Notes: generated from the letters alone by a model not told the origin. A stretch of 64,000 nt of DNA from CAYSGL01 sp964520985 (GCA_964520985.1 CAZFPB010000001.1:496001-560000), one strand, 5' to 3'. Shown: positions 46,082-54,588, counted from the stretch's first letter. Translations and numbers: made by a program.

Positions 46082-46203
46082 TGTGGTTGGTGCTTTATAG
46101 TGGCCAAGCTTTTTCAAAAAATATTCTGATTATTCTGAGGCGTCTATCACGCTGTAAATTATGGCAGATACTTTATCCGCTCCATGCCCCCCAAGCATGG
46201 CAG

Positions 46204-46650
46204 TTAAATTTTTCCATCGAATTTTTTCTTAAGGCCATTGAGCCATTCTTGAACCTGGACACTGTCTTGATGGTTGTTAAAGTCGGCGCGTCGCTCCCAA
46301 GCTGTCCCGGCTTGATAAATTACCGCGGAATCTGCAACTACCCGAACTGCGCCAGATAGCTGAATTAAATTAAAGGTGATACGGGCATTATGCCCAGTGT
46401 CGGGTCGTTCACCTACTATCATCATAAGTGATTTATCTTTAAGGGGCTTCTCAAATGTAAGCATTAAATCGTCGGTCTTGGACACAAGCATTCCGGCATC
46501 AATCATTTTATTGATGATTGTGGTTTTAATTTTTGCGACGTTGGCGCGATAGATTGTCACCTCGGGCTTGCCGCTTGGTGTGTTATGAAAGACGGGGGTA
46601 GCACAGCCCGTCATCATCAAGATGCTGAAAAATAAGATGATAGTCCGCAT
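46204..46650 (-). CDS. Small lipoprotein of unknown function
   Basis: 148 residues from ATG 46650. The signal peptide ends in lipobox MMTGC (Cys16), then a mature domain of mixed strands and helices with no recognised family. A longer in-frame start at 46728 would begin inside the divergent regulator gene. It is transcribed away from the XRE gene, with a shared control region. It is not adjacent to the RTX operon: 213 bases separate them. Confidence 0.75.
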   Translation of the reverse strand: MRTIILFFSILMMTGCATPVFHNTPSGKPEVTIYRANVAKIKTTIINKMIDAGMLVSKTDDLMLTFEKPLKDKSLMMIVGERPDTGHNARITFNLIQLSGAVRVVADSAVIYQAGTAWERRADFNNHQDSVQVQEWLNGLKKKFDGKI

Positions 46651-46667
46651 TTTGGCCTCATTTTGTT

Positions 46668-46711
46668 CACTATAGTGTACAGCACAATTGTTGATGATCG
46701 TCAACAATTGT
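46668..46711. promoter_or_regulatory. Divergent operator with 28-bp palindrome
   Basis: 46684-46711 reads ACAATTGTTGATGATC followed by GTCAACAATTGT, a palindrome with one mismatched pair. It ends two bases before the XRE start. CACTATAGTG (46668-46677), a second palindrome that also contains a TATAGT -10-like box, lies 6 bases away. The likely binding site for autoregulation by the XRE protein. Confidence 0.7.
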
Positions 46712-46713
46712 CC

Positions 46714-46917
46714 ATGGCCACCCTCCAAACAATAGGTTTATCCATAATTAAACACCGCCAGCTTCGCAAAATGTCGCAGGAGGATTTGGCATGGGAAGCG
46801 GCTTTGAATCGCGGTTATCTATCACGGATAGAAAACGGCCATGTAAATATGTCAGTGGAAGTATTGTTACGGATTGCTGAGGCCTTGAAGATCTCTCCCA
46901 GTAAAATCCTTGAATAG
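46714..46917 (+). CDS. XRE-family transcriptional regulator
   Basis: 67 residues that are almost only an HTH_3 domain (about 8-63; KMSQEDLAWEAALNRGYLSR, then IENGHVNMSVEVLLRIAEAL). Start 46714 was preferred because an upstream start would run through the operator. No ribosome site is seen; the palindrome fills that space. It faces a small lipoprotein gene and likely represses both. Confidence 0.85.
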   Translation: MATLQTIGLSIIKHRQLRKMSQEDLAWEAALNRGYLSRIENGHVNMSVEVLLRIAEALKISPSKILE

Positions 46918-47392
46918 ATCACCGGAACAGGCATTGCGCACGGTCAGAAAAACTTTTTTAAGATTACATGTTTTGGTAATTGTTATTTAGGGCGGCCAGT
47001 CTGATGGGACCTTGTTTTCCGCCCTTCACGGCATTCGCACTTTTCCTTAATCGCTTCATCTACCCTTACTTACCCATATGCTTATTGAGAGCGTTTTTGT
47101 TAAGGACATAGGACGACCAGCCCCCGCATAAATGCCGGGCTGACCCCATGTCCTTAGCATATAAAACACATGCTCATCGAGCCGCGCCTTCGCCGTAGGA
47201 CCCTTTGCATCGTGCTTAACGCATCTTCCAGTGCAAAAGTTGGTAGCGACTTACGACGAATGAAGAAATTCACCGGTGACCCTGCTTCTACCGTTCGGAC
47301 TGCAGTCTGGGGTATGGTCACGCCCCCGGGTATCCAGAAAAACGGTTGTGCGCCCGCGTCTTATCATCATAACCGCTCACACAACCAATTGA
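46918..47392. other. Non-coding stretch with a nested inverted repeat
   Basis: 475 bases without a convincing gene. A weak plus-strand frame (47170-47463) runs into the downstream gene and has no ribosome site or recognisable protein. The main feature is the nested stem at 47101-47156. Confidence 0.5.
47101..47156. repeat. Three-tier nested inverted repeat
   Basis: Outer arms TAAGGACAT / ATGTCCTTA (47101-47109 / 47148-47156), middle arms CAGCCC / GGGCTG (47118-47123 / 47137-47142), inner arms GCAT / ATGC (47126-47129 / 47132-47135). All three are perfect. It could fold as RNA or be a protein-binding or recombination site. Confidence 0.65.
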
Positions 47393-47599
47393 TCAATAAA
47401 CGTCCAATTGCCCTTCCCATTCTGAAAGATCGGATGCTTTCCATCGGGTGCATCCGTCGCTAAGTTTCACTGGCGTAGGAAAAACTCCCTCTTTCACCCA
47501 GCGCCATATGGTGGCTCGGGATACACCGATTTGTTCAGCGATCTGCCAGTCCTTTAGATAACGGGTATCCGCGGGAATGCTTTGGTTTCGTCTTGTCAT
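47393..47599 (-). CDS. AlpA-family HTH excisionase/regulator
   Basis: 68 residues from ATG 47599. The MerR-type HTH reads YLKDWQIAEQIGVSRATIWR, followed by WVKEGVFPTPVKLSDGCTRW. This is the AlpA pattern found next to P4-type integrases, where it controls int expression or helps excision. The start is uncertain (no clear ribosome site; 47680 is an alternative overlapping the upstream gene). Downstream of int on the same strand. Confidence 0.85.
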   Translation of the reverse strand: MTRRNQSIPADTRYLKDWQIAEQIGVSRATIWRWVKEGVFPTPVKLSDGCTRWKASDLSEWEGQLDVY

Positions 47600-47648
47600 G
47601 AAGGAATAATACATCCAAGGGGCGTAGATTTCCGACGCGAAACTACGG

Positions 47649-48029
47649 TTATTTTCCTCTCCGCAAAATCTGTGCGACATAGTGCGCGTTCATCTCACTG
47701 AGGGTGCTTTGTGAAGAATCTAAATCCCACCAATTCTTGTCGCGTTCGAGAATCTCCGCTTTTTTAATTATAGCTGAGGCGATAGCCTGCGTGCTTTGCT
47801 TCTTTATGCTATCGCTAAGGGTGCCGTATACCTCATAAATTTTCTGTTTTCGATAGGCGGCGGCAAGTTGCTTACCTGCGACACCAGCTTGAGAGGCAGA
47901 TCGTCTTTGTTCGTACATACGTTCGGTCTGGCTCAGGGCATCCCGGTATATTCTCGCAGCTTCTTCAATGAGGCTTTCCTGGGAATATTTGCTGTCAGGG
48001 AGCACGGCGTTTGCTTCTTTTAAATCCAT
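47649..48029 (-). CDS. Hypothetical protein between alpA and int
   Basis: 126 residues from ATG 48029 with GGGAAAG upstream. Predicted mostly helical and charged, no family recognised. An SQESLIEEAARIYRDAL and RSASQAGVAGKQLAAAYRK pattern looks like a coiled-coil protein. It starts 11 bases after the integrase stop, so it is co-transcribed with int. Confidence 0.65.
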   Translation of the reverse strand: MDLKEANAVLPDSKYSQESLIEEAARIYRDALSQTERMYEQRRSASQAGVAGKQLAAAYRKQKIYEVYGTLSDSIKKQSTQAIASAIIKKAEILERDKNWWDLDSSQSTLSEMNAHYVAQILRRGK

Positions 48030-48040
48030 CAATCTTTCCC

Positions 48041-49249
48041 TTAATCGCATCGACGGCCAAGCACATATTGTGACCAAGCTGTCATCATGCTGTAACGTTT
48101 CTCGAAAAGGTCGCCGCGACGATAAGCGGCCTCTACCTTGGACGGAATTTTATGCGCTAAAGCCATTTCTGCTACATCGCTTGAAAAATTTGTCTTCTCC
48201 GCAACCCAGTCGCGGAAAGTTGAACGGAAACCGTGAGGCACCGCAGGGATTTTCATTCGCCTTAGAAGCTGCGTCATCGCCATGTCAGACAATTTTCCAC
48301 CGCGTGGTGATTTAAATATAAATCCACCTTTTCTGAGATGGGCGCCCGGCAATGTGTTCAAAAGCTCTAGAGCGGCAAAAGTAAGGGGAACGCGGTGTTC
48401 CTTCCCAGCTTTCATACGCTTTGCAGGGATCGTCCACACGCGCGTCTCGAAGTTGATCTCCTCCCATGTCGCGCCGAGCACTTCGCCCGACCTAGCAGCA
48501 CTCAGAATTAAAAACTGCAGCGCATAGGCTGCCATAAATTTTTGAGTTTTTAACCGCATCATAAAGGCTGGAATCTCGGAGGCAGGAAGCGCTGGATGGT
48601 GGGTTATTTCTGCGACCATTTTCGGCTTTGGAAGGATAGTGGCTAAATTGCCCCCCCACTTTGCCGGGTTTTCACCTGTTCTGTATCCGCGAACCGTCGC
48701 CCACGCCAGGATGACTTCAATGCGACCGCGTAATCGTGTGGCAGTTTCCGTTTTGGTTGTCCAAATCGGCACAAGTATAGTGACTAAATCATTGATACAA
48801 ATGTCTCTGACATCTTTGTTGCCAATATGCGGGAACGCATAGGTTTCAAGCGTGTTACGCCACTGCTGTTTGTGTTTAGAATTTCGCCATGCTGAGGCAT
48901 GAAGGGAAACGTATTCATGCGCAGCAGCTTTGAAGGATATATTCGACCGCTGGTGCGTTTTCAGGGCAAGTCGTGCTGCCTCCCTGGCAGCTACAGGATC
49001 AACTCCATTTTTGACATCAGCCCTTACCGCACGCGCCTTTGCCCTTGCCTCAGCAAGCTGAACGTCGGGAAAACCCCCAAGGCCCATATCACGCCGTCGG
49101 GTGCCGACTGTTATACGAATTATCCAGGAGCGCGCTCCATTGCAGCTAATTTGCAAATGCAGGCCAGACACGCCGCCTACCGCATGCAAGCCAGGTGTAT
49201 GAAGGCGCTTGACCGCTAACGGTGTAAGCTCTTTTGCTTTTTTTGGCAT
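48041..49249 (-). CDS. P4-type tyrosine integrase
   Basis: 402 residues from ATG 49249. The N-terminal DUF4102 arm-binding domain (about 1-95, DMGLGGFPDVQLAEARAKA) precedes a SAM-like core-binding domain and the catalytic domain. Catalytic residues are the Arg in SAARSGEVLGATW, HGFRSTFRDW, a His in LAHK and the Tyr in VEAAYRRGDLFEKRYSMM. Such integrases target tRNA 3' ends, matching the flanking repeats. Length is usual and the frame is intact, so the enzyme should be active. Confidence 0.95.
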   Translation of the reverse strand: MPKKAKELTPLAVKRLHTPGLHAVGGVSGLHLQISCNGARSWIIRITVGTRRRDMGLGGFPDVQLAEARAKARAVRADVKNGVDPVAAREAARLALKTHQRSNISFKAAAHEYVSLHASAWRNSKHKQQWRNTLETYAFPHIGNKDVRDICINDLVTILVPIWTTKTETATRLRGRIEVILAWATVRGYRTGENPAKWGGNLATILPKPKMVAEITHHPALPASEIPAFMMRLKTQKFMAAYALQFLILSAARSGEVLGATWEEINFETRVWTIPAKRMKAGKEHRVPLTFAALELLNTLPGAHLRKGGFIFKSPRGGKLSDMAMTQLLRRMKIPAVPHGFRSTFRDWVAEKTNFSSDVAEMALAHKIPSKVEAAYRRGDLFEKRYSMMTAWSQYVLGRRCD

Positions 49250-49434
49250 CGCCGTACTTGCAGGTGGCCAAGGCACAATTGACACCCCACCACCTGCCCC
49301 TCAAAAGTTGTAAGACTGAATCATACAATTTTTGGCCGCATGGGCAAGATTAAAACGTCGATAAACGCAATGGCGACAAGGGCTTAGTCAACTATCTTAC
49401 ATTATCCTCCACGAACATACACGGGATAGGCGGA

Positions 49435-49451
49435 CACCTCTTCCGCCATTT
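49435..49451 (+). repeat. attR: 17-bp direct repeat
   Basis: CACCTCTTCCGCCATTT, identical to 37929-37945. It marks the right edge of the island, 186 bases before the integrase start when read toward it. Confidence 0.88.
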
Positions 49452-49460
49452 TTCCTAAAA

Positions 49461-50639
49461 TTACTGGTGCGGATGCATTACTACCTTAATGCAACCATCT
49501 TTTTTGTTTTTGAACATTTCGTAGGCGTCGGGGCCATCTTCCAGTTTGAGGCGGTGGGTAATGATGAAAGATGGGTCGATCTTTTCGTTTTCGATCATGC
49601 CCATGAGCTCGTCCATGTACATCTGCACATGGGTTTGCCCGGAGCGGATAGTCAGTCCTTTTCCGACAATCGTGCCGAGCGGAATTTTATCAGCGTAACC
49701 GAAATAAACACCGGGGCTGGATACGTTACCGCCGGGCTTTACGCATTTGATCATTTCACGCCAGACATGCGGGCGATCCGTTGCTAGACCGGCCGCCGCT
49801 TTAACGCGGTCAACGACGGCATCTACGCTACCCAAACCATGCGCTTCAGCGCCGACGGCATCGATGACGGAGTCAGGACCTCTGCCTTTGGTCAGCTTAT
49901 TTAATTCATCCAGCGGTTCACACTCCATAAAATTAAATACCTGCGCCTTGCCGATATTTTTTGCCATCTCCAGACGTTCGGGAACATGGTCGAAGGCAAT
50001 GACCTGTCCAGCACCTTGCAACCATGCGCTCTGTATGGACATCTGGCCGACGGGGCCGCAACCCCAGATCGCTACCGTATCGCCCGGTTGAATGTCGCAG
50101 TTTTTCGCTGCCATCCAGCCGGTGGGGAAAATATCACTTAAGAATAAAGCGCGCTCATCAGAGATGCCATCGGGTACTTTTGTCGGCCCATTATCCGCCT
50201 GAACAACGCGCACATATTCTGCCTGCCCGCCTGAATATCCGCCTAGCATATGGGTGTAGCCGTATAGGCCGGATGTGTGATGGCCCATAACTTTTGCCTG
50301 TGCCTCGGCGTCAGGATTCGTATTCTGGCAAAAGGATGTCTGTTGCTTGGCGCAATATTCACAATGGCCGCAAGCAATAACGAAAGGTACGACGACGCGG
50401 TCGCCAATTTTATGCTTTTTGACGTCAGCGCCGACTTCAACGACAATGCCCATGAATTCATGGCCGAGAATGTCGCCCTTCTCTAAGCCCATGGCATAAG
50501 AATCATAGAGATGAAGGTCGGAGCCGCAGATAGCCGTGCTCGTAACCTTAATGATCATGTCTGTCGGTTCCTCAATGACGGGATCGGGAACGGTATCGCA
50601 TTGCATGTGGTACCGGCCGTGCCAAACTAACGCTTTCAT
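49461..50639 (-). CDS. Zinc-dependent alcohol dehydrogenase (formaldehyde dehydrogenase-like)
   Basis: 392 residues of the MDR family. Catalytic zinc ligands lie in AICGSDLHLYD and GHEFMG. The structural zinc motif is CGHCEYCAKQQTSFC. NAD binding is at WGCGPVGQMSIQSAW. Long loops and the GLATDRPHVW insert match the glutathione-independent formaldehyde dehydrogenase-like branch. Substrate is uncertain. It lies just outside attR. Confidence 0.88.
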   Translation of the reverse strand: MKALVWHGRYHMQCDTVPDPVIEEPTDMIIKVTSTAICGSDLHLYDSYAMGLEKGDILGHEFMGIVVEVGADVKKHKIGDRVVVPFVIACGHCEYCAKQQTSFCQNTNPDAEAQAKVMGHHTSGLYGYTHMLGGYSGGQAEYVRVVQADNGPTKVPDGISDERALFLSDIFPTGWMAAKNCDIQPGDTVAIWGCGPVGQMSIQSAWLQGAGQVIAFDHVPERLEMAKNIGKAQVFNFMECEPLDELNKLTKGRGPDSVIDAVGAEAHGLGSVDAVVDRVKAAAGLATDRPHVWREMIKCVKPGGNVSSPGVYFGYADKIPLGTIVGKGLTIRSGQTHVQMYMDELMGMIENEKIDPSFIITHRLKLEDGPDAYEMFKNKKDGCIKVVMHPHQ

Positions 50640-50722
50640 GAGAAGAGCCTTTTGATGGTGTGTCTAAATTCACTAAACACAACAGTCAGCGCGTCTGACT
50701 CGTTCCAAAGTATTTTAGCTGA

Positions 50723-51106
50723 TCAGGATTGCGCATCAAATTTCTGTTGCGCGGTCATTACCTCGGCGTGGGAATTTTGCGCCCAGATCGTGAGGGCGGT
50801 TACGGGCACAAGCAGCGTTTTGCCGAGTGCGGTTAGTTCGTAATAAACGCTGGGCGGTGTGGTGGAGACGACGGTGCGGGTGAGCAGACCGTTACGCTCG
50901 AGGCCGCGCAAGGTGCGGGTCAGCATACGCTGGGAAATACCGTCGATGGCGTTGCGCAGTTCATTGAAACGCAAGGGGCCATTATTCAGGATCACGACGA
51001 TCAGCACGCTCCATTTATCGCCGACCAGGCTCAACACATCACGCACGCCCGAGCAGCATTGCGCCAGATTTTCGGGGTTAGGAACATGCTTGTTACCTGT
51101 GGACAT
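50723..51106 (-). CDS. HxlR-family transcriptional regulator
   Basis: 127 residues with the winged-helix HxlR pattern: DKWSVLIVVILNNGPLRFNE, then GISQRMLTRTLRGLERNGLL, and a Cys pair near residue 18 (QCCSGVRD) that could sense thiol stress. Divergent from the nitroreductase gene, which it likely controls. Confidence 0.9.
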   Translation of the reverse strand: MSTGNKHVPNPENLAQCCSGVRDVLSLVGDKWSVLIVVILNNGPLRFNELRNAIDGISQRMLTRTLRGLERNGLLTRTVVSTTPPSVYYELTALGKTLLVPVTALTIWAQNSHAEVMTAQQKFDAQS

Positions 51107-51215
51107 GGGTGTGCCTTCTTGTCAAACGGCTGGGTTACTATTAAATACCTAGTTAACAACAATAACCAATCAAGCCCTCCACAGGCAAGCATTACGAAAG
51201 CAAAGGAAAACCGCC
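51107..51215. promoter_or_regulatory. Divergent regulatory region of HxlR and nitroreductase genes
   Basis: 109 bases. GGTTACTATT (from 51133) and AACAATAACC (to 51167) form an imperfect inverted repeat with TAGTTAAC inside. This is the kind of A/T-rich operator bound by HxlR proteins. It lies upstream of both genes. Confidence 0.5.
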
Positions 51216-51815
51216 GTGACGAACGCCCTTATTACCTCCATCAAAAAACGCCGCTCCCAATATAGTCTGGGCAAAGATGTGTCCCTGTCCAAAGAAGAGA
51301 TCACGGCGCTGATCAAGGAAGCGGTGAAGCAGGCCCCGTCCGCGTTCAATTCGCAAAGCTCGCGCGTGGTCATTCTCTTCGGCGCGGAAAGCGACAAGGT
51401 ATGGAATATTGCAAAAGACACGCTGCGCAAAATCGTGCCGGAAGCGGCCTTTGCCTCGACGGAAGGCAAGCTCAACAGCTTTGCCGCGGGCGTGGGCACG
51501 ATTCTCTTCTATGAAGATCAGGATGTGGTGAAAGACCTGCAGGAGAAATTTGCGCTCTATGCGGATAATTTTCCGGTGTGGTCAGAACACAGCACGGGCA
51601 TCGCGCAATTTGCCGTCTGGTCCGCGCTGGCGAATGCCGATATTGGCGCAAGCCTACAGCACTATAACCCCCTGATCGATGAAGCAGTTGCTGCTCAATG
51701 GGGTATTCCATCCAGTTGGAAGCTGCGTGCGCAGATGCCGTTCGGCGCCAACGAAAAGCCCTTCCCTGAAAAAACATTCATGGATGATGACGCGCGCTTT
51801 AAAGTCTTTGGCTAA
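51216..51815 (+). CDS. Nitroreductase family protein
   Basis: 199 residues of FMN-dependent nitroreductase. The KKRRSQYSLGKD start, the APSAFNSQSSRVVILFG stretch and the late GANEKPFPEKTF are typical of the YdfN/MhqN-type group. Reduces nitro compounds or quinones. Ends before a strong hairpin. Confidence 0.9.
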   Translation: MTNALITSIKKRRSQYSLGKDVSLSKEEITALIKEAVKQAPSAFNSQSSRVVILFGAESDKVWNIAKDTLRKIVPEAAFASTEGKLNSFAAGVGTILFYEDQDVVKDLQEKFALYADNFPVWSEHSTGIAQFAVWSALANADIGASLQHYNPLIDEAVAAQWGIPSSWKLRAQMPFGANEKPFPEKTFMDDDARFKVFG

Positions 51816-51831
51816 TAACGCAACACAATTA

Positions 51832-51872
51832 ATTCAGGCGCATCGAACATGACGATGCGCCTGAATAGTTTT
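51832..51872. terminator. Bidirectional terminator
   Basis: ATTCAGGCGCATCG / CGATGCGCCTGAAT is a perfect 14-bp stem (51832-51845 / 51853-51866, loop 7), with AGTTTTAAG beyond it. It lies between the convergent nitroreductase gene and a small gene. Confidence 0.85.
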
Positions 51873-51886
51873 AAGTATGCTAGAAA

Positions 51887-52078
51887 TTAAGCTTTGGTGT
51901 TGCCGGCCTTCACTGCTTCTTCTTTGGCTTTGATAGCGGCAAAGCCCGTGACTTCAGCGGGATTGTTTTTTTTGGCATCGTCTTGGTTGCTATTGTTCTT
52001 CTCTGGCGCGTTCTGCTGCTTGTTTTTGTCATCAGCCTGTTCAGGCTTAGCAGGCTGGGCGTTCGGTTGATTTGTCAT
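51887..52078 (-). CDS. Small low-complexity protein
   Basis: 63 residues from ATG 52078, rich in Asn, Lys, Gln and Asp (such as KNKQQNAPEKNNSNQDD), hydrophilic and probably disordered. No family recognised. Ends with VKAGNTKA. The 148-base gap upstream is AT-rich and holds an imperfect hairpin at about 52157-52183 (CGCTT / AAGCG). Confidence 0.55.
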   Translation of the reverse strand: MTNQPNAQPAKPEQADDKNKQQNAPEKNNSNQDDAKKNNPAEVTGFAAIKAKEEAVKAGNTKA

Positions 52079-52226
52079 GGAGTATCTTCTTTCTGTATAG
52101 GGAGCGATTATCGCCCCACACACCCAGATAGAGGGTTTATGTCCCCTGCATACCCTGTCGCGCTTAATAAATATTATTAAAAGCGTTGCTATATCGTCAT
52201 CCGGCGCGAACGGTTCATACGAATAT

Positions 52227-52736
52227 TTATTGTATATCGCCAATTATTTTATAAGGCGTGTCCGAATGGGAAAATATATCGAGTATGCCCGCGCAAATTT
52301 CTTCGTGGTTCAACCAGCGTTTTTGGAGGCCCTCTTTGATCCAGCCCAGCACAATATTCTGGCGGATAATTCCGGGCGGCGGCGCGGGATCGGAGGTAAT
52401 GCCATCGCTCGGATCGCCCGCGCTAGAACCATGAATACGGATTGATCGTCCGTGGGGGCGCAGGAATGTTTCCACATCACTCAGGCAACCGATGCCGCGA
52501 TCATGGATCCAACTGATGAGCGTATCGGGCTGCGGCAGCGTTTGAAGTGTTTCGAGAGCGGCCTGAATGGACGATGGCTTGCTCCAGTCCATCGGCACAG
52601 CGTGCGCGCCAATCTGCCCGGCCAGTGTTTCAGGCCTGCGGGCGATGAGCGTGACGGCATAACCCTGCTGCGCGATCTGCCGCGAGGCTTCTGCCAGCAT
52701 GCCCGTCCCGCCGATAATCCAGGCTGTCTGTGTCAT
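52227..52736 (-). CDS. Rossmann-fold protein, short-chain dehydrogenase-like
   Basis: 169 residues from ATG 52736. A GGTGMLAEASRQIAQQGYAV dinucleotide-binding loop begins the protein. It is shorter than a full SDR and I do not see the Tyr-x3-Lys catalytic pair. It may be a reduced NAD(P)-binding protein. Substrate unknown. Confidence 0.7.
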   Translation of the reverse strand: MTQTAWIIGGTGMLAEASRQIAQQGYAVTLIARRPETLAGQIGAHAVPMDWSKPSSIQAALETLQTLPQPDTLISWIHDRGIGCLSDVETFLRPHGRSIRIHGSSAGDPSDGITSDPAPPPGIIRQNIVLGWIKEGLQKRWLNHEEICAGILDIFSHSDTPYKIIGDIQ

Positions 52737-52805
52737 AGGATAACCCAACCATGTTTCCGATCCTTTTCATAGACGCTTAACCCGGCATGCCGCATACTGG
52801 AGGGC

Positions 52806-53795
52806 ATGAGCGACGCCCCTGCCCCGATTGAAACCGCCTTTACAAAGATGATGGGGTGCGATTATCCGATCATTGCGGCGCCGATGTTTCTGGTGAGCAA
52901 CGAGGCGATGGTCAGCGAAGCATCGAACGCCGGAGGGCTGGGCGCCACGCCATCCTTGAACTGGCGGACGACCGAGAGTTTTTCCGGCGCGCTTGATACG
53001 ATCCGCGCGCAGACCAACCGGCCCTATGCGATCAATTTAATCGTCAATAAAAGCAACCCGCGCATGGCGCGCGATCTGGCGACGATCGTCGCACACAAGG
53101 TGCCGATGGTGATCACGTCACTCGGCAATCCCAAACAGGTAATCGAAGCGGTGCATGGCTATGGCGGGAAAGTGTTCTGCGATGTCACGGACCTGATCTA
53201 TGCGCAAAAAGTTGAGGCGCAGGGCGCGGACGGTGTCATTGCCGTGTCGTCCGGCGCGGGCGGCCATGCCGGCCCGATCTCCCCTCTCGTGCTAATTCCC
53301 TATTTAAAAGAGAATCTGACCATTCCTGTGGTCGCCGCAGGCGGTATTGCGACCGGCCGGCAGATTCTGGCGGTGCTGGCGCTCGGCGCGGACGCGGTGC
53401 AGATTGGCACGCGGTTCATTGCCTCGACTGAAGCGGGCGTGGCAGACGGTTATAAACAGGCGATTCTGGACTCAAAGCCGGAGAACATTGTGCTGACCAA
53501 GCGGATCTCCGGCACCCCCGCTGCCGTAATCAATACGCCGTTCATCCAGAAAATGGGACTGGACCTGCCTTTATATGAGAAAATTCTAAGGAAATATCCG
53601 CTCACCGCCAAATATATGAAGCTGTTCCGCTACCTGCGTGGCACGAAACAGCTGGACAGCGCCGCCAATCAGGTCACGTGGAAGACCGTATGGAGTGCTG
53701 GGCAAGGCGTCGGCCTCATCCATGACATTCAGCCAACGGCAGAGATCATCCGTACCCTCGCCCATGATTACTGGGATGCAAAACGGGCGCTGTAA
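52806..53795 (+). CDS. Nitronate monooxygenase-family flavoprotein
   Basis: 329 residues (TIM barrel). YPIIAAPMFLVSNEAMVSEA, the SNAGGLGATPSL turn, VSSGAGGHAG and GADAVQIGTRFIAS are family motifs. FMN-dependent; oxidises nitronates or related compounds. Starts 69 bases from the divergent gene. Confidence 0.88.
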   Translation: MSDAPAPIETAFTKMMGCDYPIIAAPMFLVSNEAMVSEASNAGGLGATPSLNWRTTESFSGALDTIRAQTNRPYAINLIVNKSNPRMARDLATIVAHKVPMVITSLGNPKQVIEAVHGYGGKVFCDVTDLIYAQKVEAQGADGVIAVSSGAGGHAGPISPLVLIPYLKENLTIPVVAAGGIATGRQILAVLALGADAVQIGTRFIASTEAGVADGYKQAILDSKPENIVLTKRISGTPAAVINTPFIQKMGLDLPLYEKILRKYPLTAKYMKLFRYLRGTKQLDSAANQVTWKTVWSAGQGVGLIHDIQPTAEIIRTLAHDYWDAKRAL

Positions 53796-53825
53796 ACGCC
53801 CCTGCTGATAAAAAACGCGATTTTC

Positions 53826-53853
53826 TTGACAGATTTCCAAAATTCGCTATATT
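53826..53853 (+). promoter_or_regulatory. Promoter of rplU-rpmA
   Basis: TTGACA (53826-53831), a 16-base spacer, and TATATT (53848-53853), about 75 bases before rplU. A near-consensus housekeeping promoter; the leader may carry L21 autoregulation. Confidence 0.8.
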
Positions 53854-53928
53854 GCGCGGACCTTATCGGAATCAGCGCATTGCGCCCGAAAGAAACCAAT
53901 TAGAACAGATAGTTAGAGAGACTAAACG

Positions 53929-54234
53929 ATGTTTGCAGTCATTCGCACGGGCGGAAAACAATACAAAGTAGCCGCCGGGGACAAGCTGAGAGTAGAAAAA
54001 CTGGGTGCCGAAGAAGGTAAATCCGTTGAAATGGAAGTGCTGAGCTTCTTCGATGGGACTGACCTGAAAATCGGCAAAACCGGTGTAAAAGTCAACGCAA
54101 CCGTGCTCACACATGGCAAAGCCGACAAAGTTGTGGTATTCAAGAAGAAACGCCGTCAGAACTATCGCCGTACCCGTGGCCACCGTCAGCCTTACACGCT
54201 GCTGGAAATTGCCGATTTTGGTAAAGCAGCGTAG
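53929..54234 (+). CDS. rplU: 50S ribosomal protein L21
   Basis: 101 residues. FAVIRTGGKQYKVAAGDKL, VVVFKKKRRQNYRRTRGHRQ and the PYTLLEI end are the L21 signature. First gene of the rplU-rpmA operon. Confidence 0.97.
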   Translation: MFAVIRTGGKQYKVAAGDKLRVEKLGAEEGKSVEMEVLSFFDGTDLKIGKTGVKVNATVLTHGKADKVVVFKKKRRQNYRRTRGHRQPYTLLEIADFGKAA

Positions 54235-54279
54235 TTACGGTTAAATAATAACATTAAGAATATATAAGAGGACACTGAA

Positions 54280-54561
54280 ATGGCACATAAAAAAGCAGGC
54301 GGTAGCTCCAGAAACGGTCGCGATTCAGCGGGTCGTCGTCTTGGCGTAAAACGCTACGGCGGTCAGGACGTTCTGGCTGGTAATATCATCGTTCGTCAGC
54401 GCGGCACGAAATACGCTGCTGGCAAAAACGTTGGTTTGGGCAAGGATCACACGATCTTCGCGCTGATTGACGGTCAGGTTTTGTTCTCGAACGGCCGCGG
54501 TGGCAAGCCGACGGTCAATATCGTTGCCGCCAATGATGGCCTGGCAATGGCTGCCGAGTAA
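54280..54561 (+). CDS. rpmA: 50S ribosomal protein L27
   Basis: 93 residues starting MAHKKAGGSSRNGRDSAGRR. GGQDVLAGNIIVRQRGTKY is a family motif. There is no N-terminal extension to be cleaved as in Firmicutes. Confidence 0.97.
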   Translation: MAHKKAGGSSRNGRDSAGRRLGVKRYGGQDVLAGNIIVRQRGTKYAAGKNVGLGKDHTIFALIDGQVLFSNGRGGKPTVNIVAANDGLAMAAE

Positions 54562-54588
54562 CCCTGCCAACACACATATTTTGGAACA

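Larger units (their letters stand above)
37929..49451. mobile_element. Integrative genomic island in tRNA-Ser
   Basis: About 11.5 kb bounded by 17-bp direct repeats of the tRNA-Ser 3' end. It carries an integrase at the right end, an AlpA-type HTH gene, an XRE regulator, an RTX protein, two lipoprotein genes, a HEPN-like protein, a small HTH protein and a membrane-anchored unknown. Base composition looks more AT-rich than the flanks, notably 38,660-40,200 and 45,500-47,000. No plasmid-transfer, phage structural or replication initiator gene is recognised, so it is probably a small non-self-transmissible island. The integrase lies at the attR end rather than beside the tRNA. Confidence 0.85.

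Noticed and set aside
46015..46359. A plus-strand frame between the two lipoprotein genes
   Set aside because: Antisense to the 3' part of the 46204-46650 gene, no ribosome site, no recognisable protein.
47170..47463. A 97-codon plus-strand frame in the island
   Set aside because: No ribosome site, arginine- and proline-rich shadow-like composition, and it overlaps the 3' end of the alpA-type gene.
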